In this document: one piece after another, positions 1 through 5,908 of the stretch | How positions within the stretch are numbered: the first letter of the stretch is position 1 | How the letters are laid out: every line of letters starts with the position of its first letter | Notes under the pieces: generated by a model | What the model was told of the DNA's origin: nothing | The model's input: the letters and a program-made list of their open reading frames with translations, nothing else | The model's database searches: none | Translations under genes and position numbers: made by a program | Assembly (NCBI GenBank): GCA_021818045.1 | Contig: JAKAFF010000071.1 | Coordinates: forward strand, 1 to 7,172 | DNA length: 7,172 nt | Origin: a bacterium | GTDB taxonomy: Bacteria; Chlamydiota; Chlamydiia; Chlamydiales; SM23-39 | Reading direction: 5' to 3'

Positions 1-9
1 AATTGTGCT

Positions 10-170
10 ATACACAAATGAATTCAAAAGTTGGTTTTGGGCAACGCGAAAGCTGGCGGAATTTACCTATCGTAAGTGACCCAATATTAAAAATATAGGG
101 TCACTTACGATAGGTAAATTGCGCCGCTTTGGCGCAGCCGAAAATCCAACTTTTGAACTCATTTGTGTAT
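10..170. mobile_element. MITE-like palindromic element with TA-flanked ends
   Basis: The two arms are symmetric about position 90. The outer 25 bases (10-34 against 146-170) pair with a single mismatch. The inner 23 bases (60-82 against 98-120) pair perfectly, and AT-rich bases 84-88 and 92-96 close on a 3-nt AAA loop. The middle part (35-59 against 121-145) has diverged and aligns only with bulges. If the terminal repeat is taken as TACACAAATGA at 11 and its complement ending at 169, each side carries a TA dinucleotide (9-10 and 170-171). That matches the target duplication made by IS630/Tc1-mariner transposases, although TA is self-complementary and so could simply extend the palindrome. 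There is no coding capacity. The reading as a non-autonomous transposable repeat is inference; a large structured RNA or intergenic repeat is the alternative. Confidence 0.65.
121..135. repeat. Small GC-rich hairpin inside the right arm of the palindrome
   Basis: GCGCC at 121-125 pairs perfectly with GGCGC at 131-135 around a 5-nt loop. The equivalent left-arm region (about 43-59) keeps only a degraded version. The left arm has therefore probably drifted, and the right arm is closer to the ancestral repeat. Confidence 0.5.
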
Positions 171-183
171 AAGGATCTGTGAA

Positions 184-234
184 AAAATAAACCACTTATG
201 GTGGCCTCAGGGTGGCCGCAAAGTGGTTTATTTT
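184..234 (-). terminator. Strong hairpin terminator, probably bidirectional
   Basis: A perfect 14-bp stem pairs AAAATAAACCACTT (184-197) with its complement at 221-234. Inside it, two GGCC tetramers (203-206, 214-217) can pair further. Read on the minus strand, the stem ends in a U-rich run and lies just 17 nt past the stop codon of the 251-1096 gene, the usual place for intrinsic termination. The plus-strand end is also U-rich, so it may block read-through from both sides. Confidence 0.8.
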
Positions 235-250
235 ACTCTTTAACAACCTC

Positions 251-1096
251 TTATGAATGATTAGCGTCGGCAATCTGCTTCATCAAGTCATTAAACTGGG
301 CCTGATACGATTGCAAAAGAGAGACCACTCTCGCCTCTACCTCGTTCGATGGTTTCAGACTCCCCATCGCCCGCGCGTTCAAATCCGCTCCATCCAAATT
401 GCGGGATAACCGCGCATCGAGATTCGCCGCTGCAAGACCTACTATCTTCTTTAGGTCGTGATTTTGAAACGTCTTGGCCGCCTCTACCATTTTGTCCATT
501 TTCTCCATGCGAAGGGCAATTTGATATTCTTGCCGCTTTTCAGAAGAGAGATCTTCTTGAGGCAATACCGCATGCAACAGCTTGTATTCATACTCTAAGT
601 CAATGGCAATTAACCGATTTTCTTCATCATTTTTACCAGACTCCGGCGCTTTGAGAACGAGATTATTCATGTAGGAGACTGCCTTTTCCTGCTCAGCTGT
701 AGAGGGGTTCGATGCAACAGATCTCACCTTCTTCGCAAATACCGATTGATCACTTTCCGAAATAGCCCCTAATAAATCTTGGTTTTTTTGAGCCTGTAAT
801 TCAGAAAACTGCTTTTCCCACTCCTCTTGAAAGGCCTCTGGAACATCTTTTTGTCTCATCTGTACTAACCCATCCAGCCCATTTGCCGCCTTGGCTTCCT
901 GATAGGCTCCATCCATCTTCCCAAAAAATGCCTTGTATGCCCCTTTTTGATAGGATGCCCTGATAGAGGAGATCGTTTCACTGCCAAGAACAAAATTGGA
1001 TCGCACTTGCTCAGTTTTCGGTTCGGCCGCTTGCGGCGTCACAATCGGCGATGCAGAACAAAGAATTGCAGTCAAAATTGTAGTTAATTTCCCCAT
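251..1096 (-). CDS. Exported alpha-helical protein of unknown function
   Basis: I do not recognise this 281-residue protein. Residues 1-24 look like a Sec signal peptide: a Lys at position 3, a hydrophobic stretch (TILTAILCSA), then a small-residue region ending in AA before EPKTEQ. The only cysteine, Cys13, lies in the leader and does not form a lipobox, so it is probably a soluble periplasmic or secreted protein rather than a lipoprotein. The mature part is rich in Ala, Glu, Gln, Lys and Leu with few prolines, and reads as amphipathic helices throughout, possibly coiled-coil (about residues 85-105 and 185-215). The ATG at 1096 is supported by AGGTG four bases upstream. It sits 55 bp behind the barrel gene on the same strand and may be co-transcribed or use its own AT-rich promoter. 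It ends at a clear terminator. Confidence 0.8.
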   Translation of the reverse strand: MGKLTTILTAILCSASPIVTPQAAEPKTEQVRSNFVLGSETISSIRASYQKGAYKAFFGKMDGAYQEAKAANGLDGLVQMRQKDVPEAFQEEWEKQFSELQAQKNQDLLGAISESDQSVFAKKVRSVASNPSTAEQEKAVSYMNNLVLKAPESGKNDEENRLIAIDLEYEYKLLHAVLPQEDLSSEKRQEYQIALRMEKMDKMVEAAKTFQNHDLKKIVGLAAANLDARLSRNLDGADLNARAMGSLKPSNEVEARVVSLLQSYQAQFNDLMKQIADANHS

Positions 1097-1100
1097 AAAT

Positions 1101-1105
1101 CACCT
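1101..1105 (-). promoter_or_regulatory. Ribosome binding site of the 251-1096 gene
   Basis: The minus strand reads AGGTG followed by four bases and then ATG (1096). This fixes the start codon and is one of the clearer Shine-Dalgarno matches in the window. Confidence 0.65.
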
Positions 1106-1120
1106 ATTAGTTTCACAACA

Positions 1121-1126
1121 ATAATA
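1121..1126 (-). promoter_or_regulatory. Possible -10 element for the 251-1096 gene
   Basis: The minus strand reads TATTAT in an AT-rich gap, placing a start site about 18 nt before the ATG. No convincing -35 is visible (TTTCAT lies 17 nt upstream), and AT-rich sequence gives such matches easily. Read-through from the upstream gene is equally possible. Confidence 0.25.
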
Positions 1127-1151
1127 AAGAATGGAAAATTAAAATGAAATG

Positions 1152-2126
1152 CTAATTATTATAATAATAACTTAACGCGAAGATGCCGCTATAAAATTGC
1201 GTCGCATTGCGGCCAGCTATCGTGAACCAAGAGCCAAAAATAATGCCGAGACCTTCGCTCCAGTTATATTCAAGGGCGGGGGCTAGGCTCAATTGAAAGG
1301 AGGTTGGGTGCGTCATGGGGGCTGTTGCATGACCTTTAAAGCGGGTCTTTCCCGACCAAGATCCTAGTATATCTGCTGCAATCACCCAATTCTGGGTCAA
1401 AGAGTATTCAAAAGCGATGTCTATTTCTCCATTTTGAGCTGGGTACACCCGGCCATGGGTGCCTGCCGCCCCCCCATATGCATTTAAATTTTTTACATGG
1501 CATGGCGCTGGGATAGTATACTGCACCAAAACCCGACTAGAGATGAAGTGCTGTCCTCCCAGCCAATTGAGATTGCCCCAAACCACTCCAATAGCAGTTT
1601 GCCAAGAACCTTCACCGGATGCATCTGTCGCCAATTTTGCGGGATTGAGATTTTGGAATTTGCCGTTCGGAACGAGTTCTCTCAAAATCAGCTTCACATT
1701 GCTGCCCCAGTCCGTGATATTGCGCACCTTTCTGTTATAAAGCTGAAAGTCAACTGTCAGCAAGAAATCTCCAAATGACCACTTAGCCGCGCCATTTGTA
1801 TAGTTGTAAAAAACGGTCGGAACAAATTCTATATCCATCCAGCGCGCAAGTCCAACGGTGAATTCGGGCTGGAAATAGTTATTCCAGAAGGTGGGCGTGC
1901 TAGACACTTTCCAATTTGCGCTATATTCCCCGGCATTTGCAATCGCAAAAATATAGGGCTCAACATACCAACTGCCTAAAGGGACAACAGTACTGGATGG
2001 CGCTAATAAAGGTCCCGTAAACCATGGAATTTGCACGTGATCAGGCGCTGGATGTTTTTCTTTGAAATAGCTCTTATCGGCAAATAACCAAAGAGGAAGA
2101 CATAGCAAGAAAAGGAGTTTCATCAT
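1152..2126 (-). CDS. Putative outer-membrane beta-barrel protein
   Basis: With the ATG at 2126 the protein has 324 residues. It opens with a textbook signal peptide (MMKLLFLLCLPLWLFA, cleavage likely before DKS). The frame stays open upstream to a TTG at 2156, but those extra residues would sit in front of the signal peptide, so I chose 2126; 2123 is equally possible. The mature part is rich in Trp, Tyr, Phe, Asn and Gly, with alternating hydrophobic strands such as WYVEPYIFAIAN, FTVGLARWMDIEFVPTVFYNY and FQLSLAPALEYNW, as expected of a transmembrane barrel. The pattern resembles the MetA-pathway (Phenol_MetA_deg) barrel family, but that is an impression from memory. The C-terminus SYYYNN lacks the usual final Phe. 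No Shine-Dalgarno sequence is visible. A tract of seven C (1469-1475) lies inside the gene. It diverges from the DUF192 gene with only 30 bp between start codons. Confidence 0.75.
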   Translation of the reverse strand: MMKLLFLLCLPLWLFADKSYFKEKHPAPDHVQIPWFTGPLLAPSSTVVPLGSWYVEPYIFAIANAGEYSANWKVSSTPTFWNNYFQPEFTVGLARWMDIEFVPTVFYNYTNGAAKWSFGDFLLTVDFQLYNRKVRNITDWGSNVKLILRELVPNGKFQNLNPAKLATDASGEGSWQTAIGVVWGNLNWLGGQHFISSRVLVQYTIPAPCHVKNLNAYGGAAGTHGRVYPAQNGEIDIAFEYSLTQNWVIAADILGSWSGKTRFKGHATAPMTHPTSFQLSLAPALEYNWSEGLGIIFGSWFTIAGRNATQFYSGIFALSYYYNN

Positions 2127-2145
2127 AAGTTCAGTATGTGGCATG

Positions 2146-2151
2146 ATCATA
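2146..2151 (-). promoter_or_regulatory. Possible -10 element for the barrel gene
   Basis: The minus strand reads TATGAT, five of six matches to TATAAT, placing transcription start about 13 nt before the ATG at 2126. The -35 region would lie inside the first codons of the divergent DUF192 gene and matches poorly. Low confidence. Confidence 0.25.
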
Positions 2152-2163
2152 CACAAATGAATT
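2149..2163 (+). repeat. Second copy of the palindrome terminus
   Basis: ATACACAAATGAATT is identical over 15 bases to the left end of the palindromic element (10-24). The match ends at base 16 (T instead of C). It contains the likely ATG of the DUF192 gene (2157). There is no second arm nearby, so it may be a remnant terminus left by an old insertion or excision, or coincidence. Confidence 0.45.
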
Positions 2164-2627
2164 TTTTTTCTTCACACAGAATCTGTTTTTTGTGCTGCTT
2201 GTTGTATGGGGTGGCTGGGTGGGCGCTGTCTGAAACCGCTTTGCCTTGCACAACGATCGCGATCGGCACGGAAATTCTTTCTGTAGAACTTGCTCAAAAC
2301 ACAGCCTCCTGGGCTCATGGGCTCATGGGTCGCAGCACTCTTGCTGAAGGAAATGGCATGTTGTTTGTCTATCCAGAGAGCCGCAAACTGAAATTCTGGA
2401 TGAAAAATACGACGATCCCGCTCTCCATTGGTTTTTTTGACTCCAGCCACCGCCTTTTAAATGTAGTCGACATGAGCCCTTTGACAGGAACCTCCTATAG
2501 CAATGGCTATGCCCAATACGCCCTGGAGGTGCCGCAAGGATGGTTTACAAAACACAAAATCCTGCCTGGAGAGAAATTTTCTTTTCTCGATCCTGAAGAT
2601 GCGATAAACTGTGCCCAACACAATTGA
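2157..2627 (+). CDS. Exported DUF192 family protein
   Basis: This 156-residue protein matches the DUF192 (PF02643) family, whose biochemical role is not established. The family's hallmark blocks appear in order: GLMGRS (55-60), GMLF (67-70), FWMKNTTIPLSIGFF (80-94) and a late ALEVPQGWFTKHKILPGEKF segment (122-141). Residues 1-25 form a signal peptide (RICFLCCLLYGVAGWALS), so the domain probably acts in the periplasm, as is common in the family. The frame is open to an ATG at 2136, but I prefer 2157 because it gives a normal short n-region. Neither start has a good Shine-Dalgarno sequence. A run of eight T (2162-2169) follows the start codon immediately. It is first in a probable five-gene transcription unit, 12 nt before the symporter. 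Confidence 0.85.
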   Translation: MNFFSSHRICFLCCLLYGVAGWALSETALPCTTIAIGTEILSVELAQNTASWAHGLMGRSTLAEGNGMLFVYPESRKLKFWMKNTTIPLSIGFFDSSHRLLNVVDMSPLTGTSYSNGYAQYALEVPQGWFTKHKILPGEKFSFLDPEDAINCAQHN

Positions 2628-2631
2628 CATT

Positions 2632-2639
2632 GGAGAAGG
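2632..2639 (+). promoter_or_regulatory. Ribosome binding site of the symporter gene
   Basis: GGAGAAGG directly precedes the ATG at 2640. The GGAG core lies four bases upstream and fits within the 12-nt gap after the DUF192 stop codon, consistent with one message. Confidence 0.7.
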
Positions 2640-3920
2640 ATGCAAAAGAAAAAACATCGACGCCCCTGGGGAGTGTTCATCGCGATTGTCCTCGCGATCA
2701 TTTTCGGCTCGTGGGCCGGGGATCAGGCAAGCTTATTTGGCGTCACTTTCTATGCCATCTTCGATGTCCTTGGCACCATCTTCCTGAACGCGCTAACCTT
2801 GGTAGTCGTGCCGCTTGTTTCCTCATCTATCATCTCTGGGATTTCAAAAATTGGCAATGAGGGGGGCTTTGGCAGACTCGGCGGCAAAATGTTTTCCTTC
2901 TACATCGGCACAAGTCTTTTAGCGATCTTAATCGGCCTTTTTTTCGTCAATTTAATCGCTCCCGGAACATACCAAACTGCGCCTCCCACTACAGCCATCG
3001 AAACACAAGAATTGATAGATCTTAAAGAAAAACTCTCCCATCAAGAAGGCCAGGCATTCGTGCAAGTGCTCATTTCTATCATCCCTTCTAATGTATTGGC
3101 CGCCTTTTCACATGGAGAGATGCTCGGGCTGATCTTTTTTAGCCTTTTGTTTGGATACTCGATTTCAAAAATCGATACGCACCCTGCATCCATCTTGCAA
3201 GGATTTTTCCAAGGAATTTTTCAGACCATGATTCAGGTCACTCACATCATCATGAAGTTCCTTCCATATGGGGTTTTTTGCCTTGTGGCAAAAGTCTTTA
3301 TGTCAACGGGAGTCAGCTCTCTGCGCTCAGTTGGACTGTTCTTCATCACAGTGATGCTAGGCCTCATCGCATTCATGTTTGTGGGCCTTCCCTTGCTTTT
3401 GAAATTCATCGGCAAAGTCCAGCCAATACGCCACTTTAAAGCCATGGCGCCTGCATTAGTTACGGCATTTTCCACTAGCTCCTCTTCCGCAACTCTACCC
3501 ATCACAATCGATTGCGTAGAAAAACGAGCAGGTGTCTCCAATCGGATCTGCAGCTTAGTCGTTCCCCTTGGCACTTCCATCAATATGTCGGGGTCAGCAC
3601 TATACGAATGCGTAGCGGCTATGTTCGTTGCGCAAAGCTACGGTATCGATCTTTCATTTTGGACGCAATTTCTCGTCGTTACCATGGCGCTCATCACTTC
3701 AATCGGCGTCGCCGGGATCCCTTCGGCAAGTCTCGTTGCCATCATCGTCATTTTGCGCGTTGTAGGACTGCCTCCCGAAGGAATTGGACTTTTTATTGCT
3801 GTCGACCGTCTCCTCGATATGTGCCGCACCACAGTAAATGTGTTTAGCGACAGTTGTTGCGCAGTTTTAGTCGCAAAAAGCGAAGGAGAGTCAGACGTTT
3901 TGGTAAAAGAGACTTTCTGA
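2640..3920 (+). CDS. Dicarboxylate/amino-acid:cation symporter (DAACS, GltP/GltT-like)
   Basis: This 426-residue inner-membrane protein has the normal length and hallmark motifs of the Glt/DAACS family, which imports glutamate, aspartate, C4-dicarboxylates or neutral amino acids with Na+ or H+. The serine-rich tip of hairpin 1 is present (FSTSSSSATLP, 277-287), as is hairpin 2 (SIGVAGIPSAS, 354-364). The last helix keeps the binding residues D389, D393, R396, T397, N400 and D404. The TM3 sodium-site residues Y88, T91 and S92 are conserved. The TM7 signature is altered: the usual NMDGT reads NMSGS (315-319), so Ser317 replaces the Asp that ligates sodium in archaeal GltPh (Asp312). Arg396 suggests acidic substrates, as in glutamate and aspartate carriers, but the exact substrate cannot be read from sequence. 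The ATG at 2640 has a strong ribosome site. Confidence 0.93.
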   Translation: MQKKKHRRPWGVFIAIVLAIIFGSWAGDQASLFGVTFYAIFDVLGTIFLNALTLVVVPLVSSSIISGISKIGNEGGFGRLGGKMFSFYIGTSLLAILIGLFFVNLIAPGTYQTAPPTTAIETQELIDLKEKLSHQEGQAFVQVLISIIPSNVLAAFSHGEMLGLIFFSLLFGYSISKIDTHPASILQGFFQGIFQTMIQVTHIIMKFLPYGVFCLVAKVFMSTGVSSLRSVGLFFITVMLGLIAFMFVGLPLLLKFIGKVQPIRHFKAMAPALVTAFSTSSSSATLPITIDCVEKRAGVSNRICSLVVPLGTSINMSGSALYECVAAMFVAQSYGIDLSFWTQFLVVTMALITSIGVAGIPSASLVAIIVILRVVGLPPEGIGLFIAVDRLLDMCRTTVNVFSDSCCAVLVAKSEGESDVLVKETF

Positions 3921-3935
3921 AACATAGGTTAAATT

Positions 3936-4139
3936 ATGCCAAAAGGTACAGTCAAATGGTTTAACAAAGATCAGGGTTTTGGTTTTATCATGCCAGATGA
4001 GGGGGGAAGAGACATCTATGTGCAAACCACCCACATTGAAACCCCCGATCAACTCCTAGCCGATGGCCAAAGAGTAGAATACGAGGTCGGCATGGGACGC
4101 AAAGGGCCGGAAGCCACCCACGTTAAATCACTCACATGA
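3936..4139 (+). CDS. Cold-shock-domain protein with atypical RNP2
   Basis: At 67 residues this is the standard size of a CspA-type single cold-shock domain, an OB-fold that binds single-stranded RNA or DNA in the cytoplasm. The N-terminus GTVKWFN (4-10) is canonical and RNP1 reads QGFGFI (13-18; usually KGFGFI). RNP2, usually VFVHF, reads IYVQT (27-31), so the conserved His and second Phe of the binding face are lost and the first Phe is Tyr. The C-terminal half (GQRVEYEVGMGRKGPEATHVKSL) is normal. A weak AGG site (3926-3928) lies seven bases before the ATG, and the gene begins 15 nt after the symporter. Its stop overlaps the next start (ATGA), implying translational coupling. It probably acts as an RNA chaperone or regulator, but altered RNA affinity should be expected. 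Confidence 0.9.
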   Translation: MPKGTVKWFNKDQGFGFIMPDEGGRDIYVQTTHIETPDQLLADGQRVEYEVGMGRKGPEATHVKSLT

Positions 4140-5422
4140 GAAAGCTTTGCCTCACGCTCATTTCCCCTCTTTTGCTGCTCGGTGCAAGTCACCCTTTTCA
4201 CCAATTTCACGATGCCACATATCAAGTGGGATGGGATCTACATTTTTCCCCTTACGCAGGAGGAGAAGACATCCTCTTTGCCCATCGCGTGCTAGAGCGT
4301 GCAGAAGGATACCTAGTTAGCAAAAGCCCCGCCTGCAGCTCTAAACAAGCTGCCGCCCGATTTTGGCGCTTTAGCGAACTGTATCTCGGTTGGCTGCCCG
4401 TCAACTATCTGGCCGTCGTGGCACAACACGAGGTCTTTGGCCACGGATATCGGATCAGAGATATCAATCGAGACCGCGCTGAGGTTGCAGGTTACAACTT
4501 CAACGCCCCCATCCCCTATGGACCTGGAGGCGCTGCTACTTATTACAACATCGGCTCCTCGATGACCACAACCGAAGAGACCTCCATCGCAATGGCAGGA
4601 GTGGAGTCTACGGCGATCTTGGCCATTTTGACAAAATTCAAATGGCTCGAATCACATCGCATCGACCCGCGTCAAACACTTCTTTACCTATTCAGCCAAC
4701 ACGATCTCAATCTCTACATCGGTTCGCTCAAAGTGAAGGACGACACGGATCTCAATGGCCACGATATCCACAGCTACATCAAAACACTCAACTACACCTA
4801 CACAAACCACTTCCTCAATAGCGGTAGATTACGATCCCTTTCCTGGATCAATTTGGCAGACCCATTTACCTTTTATTCCATCTACTCTTGGTTTCGCTAT
4901 ATCAGTTGCGGCAAAGAGACGCGCATTCCCATGATTTCTGTTTACAAGATGGGCTACTTACCCACCATTCGCCTAGGCCTTACGCCATTTGGTCCAGAAG
5001 TGTTTGTCGAAAACTTTTTGCTGCAAGGCAAACGCCCCATCTATTTCTACCTAAAGGGAGGGCGCCACTCAGACAATTCCTACCAAGGCCTCGGAATCTA
5101 TGCACCACGCCTTTGGGCCAAAAAGGGGTGGTTTTTTGGCTTGCGCCTTGACTCCTGGAGACAACCTAAACTGCTCTTAGAACCGGGCAATGTCCCCTTC
5201 GAAGAGATCAACTTCGATATAAAACCCAATCCAAATGACCCCCTCTACCCTTATTCCGAACAACACGATATGCAAATGGGCGCCGCAGGGTCTTTCCTCA
5301 TTGCCTATTCCGCACGCTCCGGATTCGAAGCTGAGTTGGGATACAAGTCCATCGGATTTTTACCAGGGTACTCTTTGAGAGCCTCGCCCACCGTTCGTCT
5401 CTTTTACTCCCTTGTATTCTAA
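4136..5422 (+). CDS. Exported HExxxH-motif protein with barrel-like C-terminus
   Basis: I do not recognise the family of this 428-residue protein. MRKLCLTLISPLLLLGAS is a signal peptide. Residues 85-110 form a hydrophobic helix-like stretch carrying QHEVFGHGYRIRD, with His98, Glu99 and His103. This resembles a zinc-protease motif but has three residues between Glu and the second His, where classical zincins (HExxH) have two. A further acidic candidate is Glu157 (AGVEST). The C-terminal half alternates aromatic and polar residues (PIYFYLKGG, GWFFGLRLDSW, TVRLFYSLVF) and ends in Phe, the usual signature of an outer-membrane barrel. It may thus be an outer-membrane metal-binding protein or peptidase; this is inference. 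It starts within the cold-shock stop codon (ATGA overlap) and has no ribosome site of its own, so translation is probably coupled. Confidence 0.85.
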   Translation: MRKLCLTLISPLLLLGASHPFHQFHDATYQVGWDLHFSPYAGGEDILFAHRVLERAEGYLVSKSPACSSKQAAARFWRFSELYLGWLPVNYLAVVAQHEVFGHGYRIRDINRDRAEVAGYNFNAPIPYGPGGAATYYNIGSSMTTTEETSIAMAGVESTAILAILTKFKWLESHRIDPRQTLLYLFSQHDLNLYIGSLKVKDDTDLNGHDIHSYIKTLNYTYTNHFLNSGRLRSLSWINLADPFTFYSIYSWFRYISCGKETRIPMISVYKMGYLPTIRLGLTPFGPEVFVENFLLQGKRPIYFYLKGGRHSDNSYQGLGIYAPRLWAKKGWFFGLRLDSWRQPKLLLEPGNVPFEEINFDIKPNPNDPLYPYSEQHDMQMGAAGSFLIAYSARSGFEAELGYKSIGFLPGYSLRASPTVRLFYSLVF

Positions 5423-5450
5423 TTGAATTCGCGGTATTGAAATCATTCAA

Positions 5451-5855
5451 ATGCGCGCGTTATTTTGGCTGTTTCTCATCTCGCTGAGCGAAAGTACGCT
5501 CGGTCCCGAACGCTTCGACGTCATGAGGAAAAAGGGCACTGAAAGAGCTTTTAGCGGTAAATATTTATTTGAAAGCAGACCCGGCATCTACCGGTGCGCC
5601 GCCTGCGAAAATCCCCTCTTTAATGCAGATGACAAGTATGACGCCGGATCCGGCTGGCCAAGCTTCAGCAAACCCATCTGCAGCGACGCCATCTATTACC
5701 TAGAAGACTGGGAGCTTCCCTTCAAACGCTACGAGGTCCTTTGCCGAAAATGCAATTCCCATTTGGGCCATGTCTTCCCAGACGGCCCCCCACCTAAGGG
5801 CCTGCGCTATTGCATTAACTCGATAGCGCTTCTCTTAAAAGCTGCCGAACAGTAA
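5451..5855 (+). CDS. msrB: Peptide-methionine (R)-S-oxide reductase, possibly exported
   Basis: This 134-residue enzyme reduces methionine-R-sulfoxide in damaged proteins. All MsrB hallmarks are present: RKKGTERAFSGKY (26-38), two zinc CxxC pairs (C49/C52 and C98/C101), GSGWPSF (66-72), HLGHVFPDGP (104-113) and the catalytic cysteine C121 in RYCINS. Residues 1-14 (MRALFWLFLISLSE) are hydrophobic and replace the usual N-terminal helix, suggesting a short signal peptide or anchor and action in the periplasm. An internal ATG at 5523 would cut into the domain, so 5451 is preferred, though no Shine-Dalgarno sequence supports it. It lies 28 nt after the HExxxH gene and is the last gene of the probable transcription unit. 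A run of nine T follows the stop codon. Confidence 0.93.
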   Translation: MRALFWLFLISLSESTLGPERFDVMRKKGTERAFSGKYLFESRPGIYRCAACENPLFNADDKYDAGSGWPSFSKPICSDAIYYLEDWELPFKRYEVLCRKCNSHLGHVFPDGPPPKGLRYCINSIALLLKAAEQ

Positions 5856-5878
5856 TTTTTTTTTCACCCACTTACCAG

Positions 5879-5908
5879 ATGACATTTATATACAACATCA
5901 GATATAAG
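5879..5908 (+). promoter_or_regulatory. Candidate sigma-70-type promoter of the NTT gene
   Basis: ATGACA (5879-5884, five of six to TTGACA) is separated by 18 bp from TATAAG (5903-5908, five of six to TATAAT). Start would be near 5915. A second possible -10, TATATA at 5887-5892, would start near 5899 but lacks a good -35. The 81-nt gap after msrB is the largest in the plus-strand half, consistent with a separate promoter. Confidence 0.45.

Noticed and set aside
349..654. Open frame of 101 codons on the plus strand
   Set aside because: It lies wholly antisense to the 281-residue exported protein, has no ribosome site and shows composition expected of a shadow frame.
1469..1475. Run of seven C in the barrel gene as a phase-variation tract
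   Set aside because: It is short, and such runs are expected by chance in Gly/Ala-rich coding sequence; kept only as a remark in the gene entry.
1459..1778. Two overlapping plus-strand open frames of 93 codons
   Set aside because: Both are antisense to the barrel gene, whose signal peptide and strand pattern mark it as the real gene.
2136..2156. Upstream ATG for the DUF192 gene
   Set aside because: It would add seven residues before a normal signal peptide, and the GGAG at 2114-2117 is 18 nt away, too far to support it.
4427..4444. Classical HExxH zinc-protease call
   Set aside because: The motif is HEVFGH, with one residue too many between Glu and the second His, so I left the gene without an enzyme name.
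5856..5864. Run of nine T after msrB as an intrinsic terminator
   Set aside because: Only a 3-bp CTG/CAG stem precedes it, so no adequate hairpin is present.
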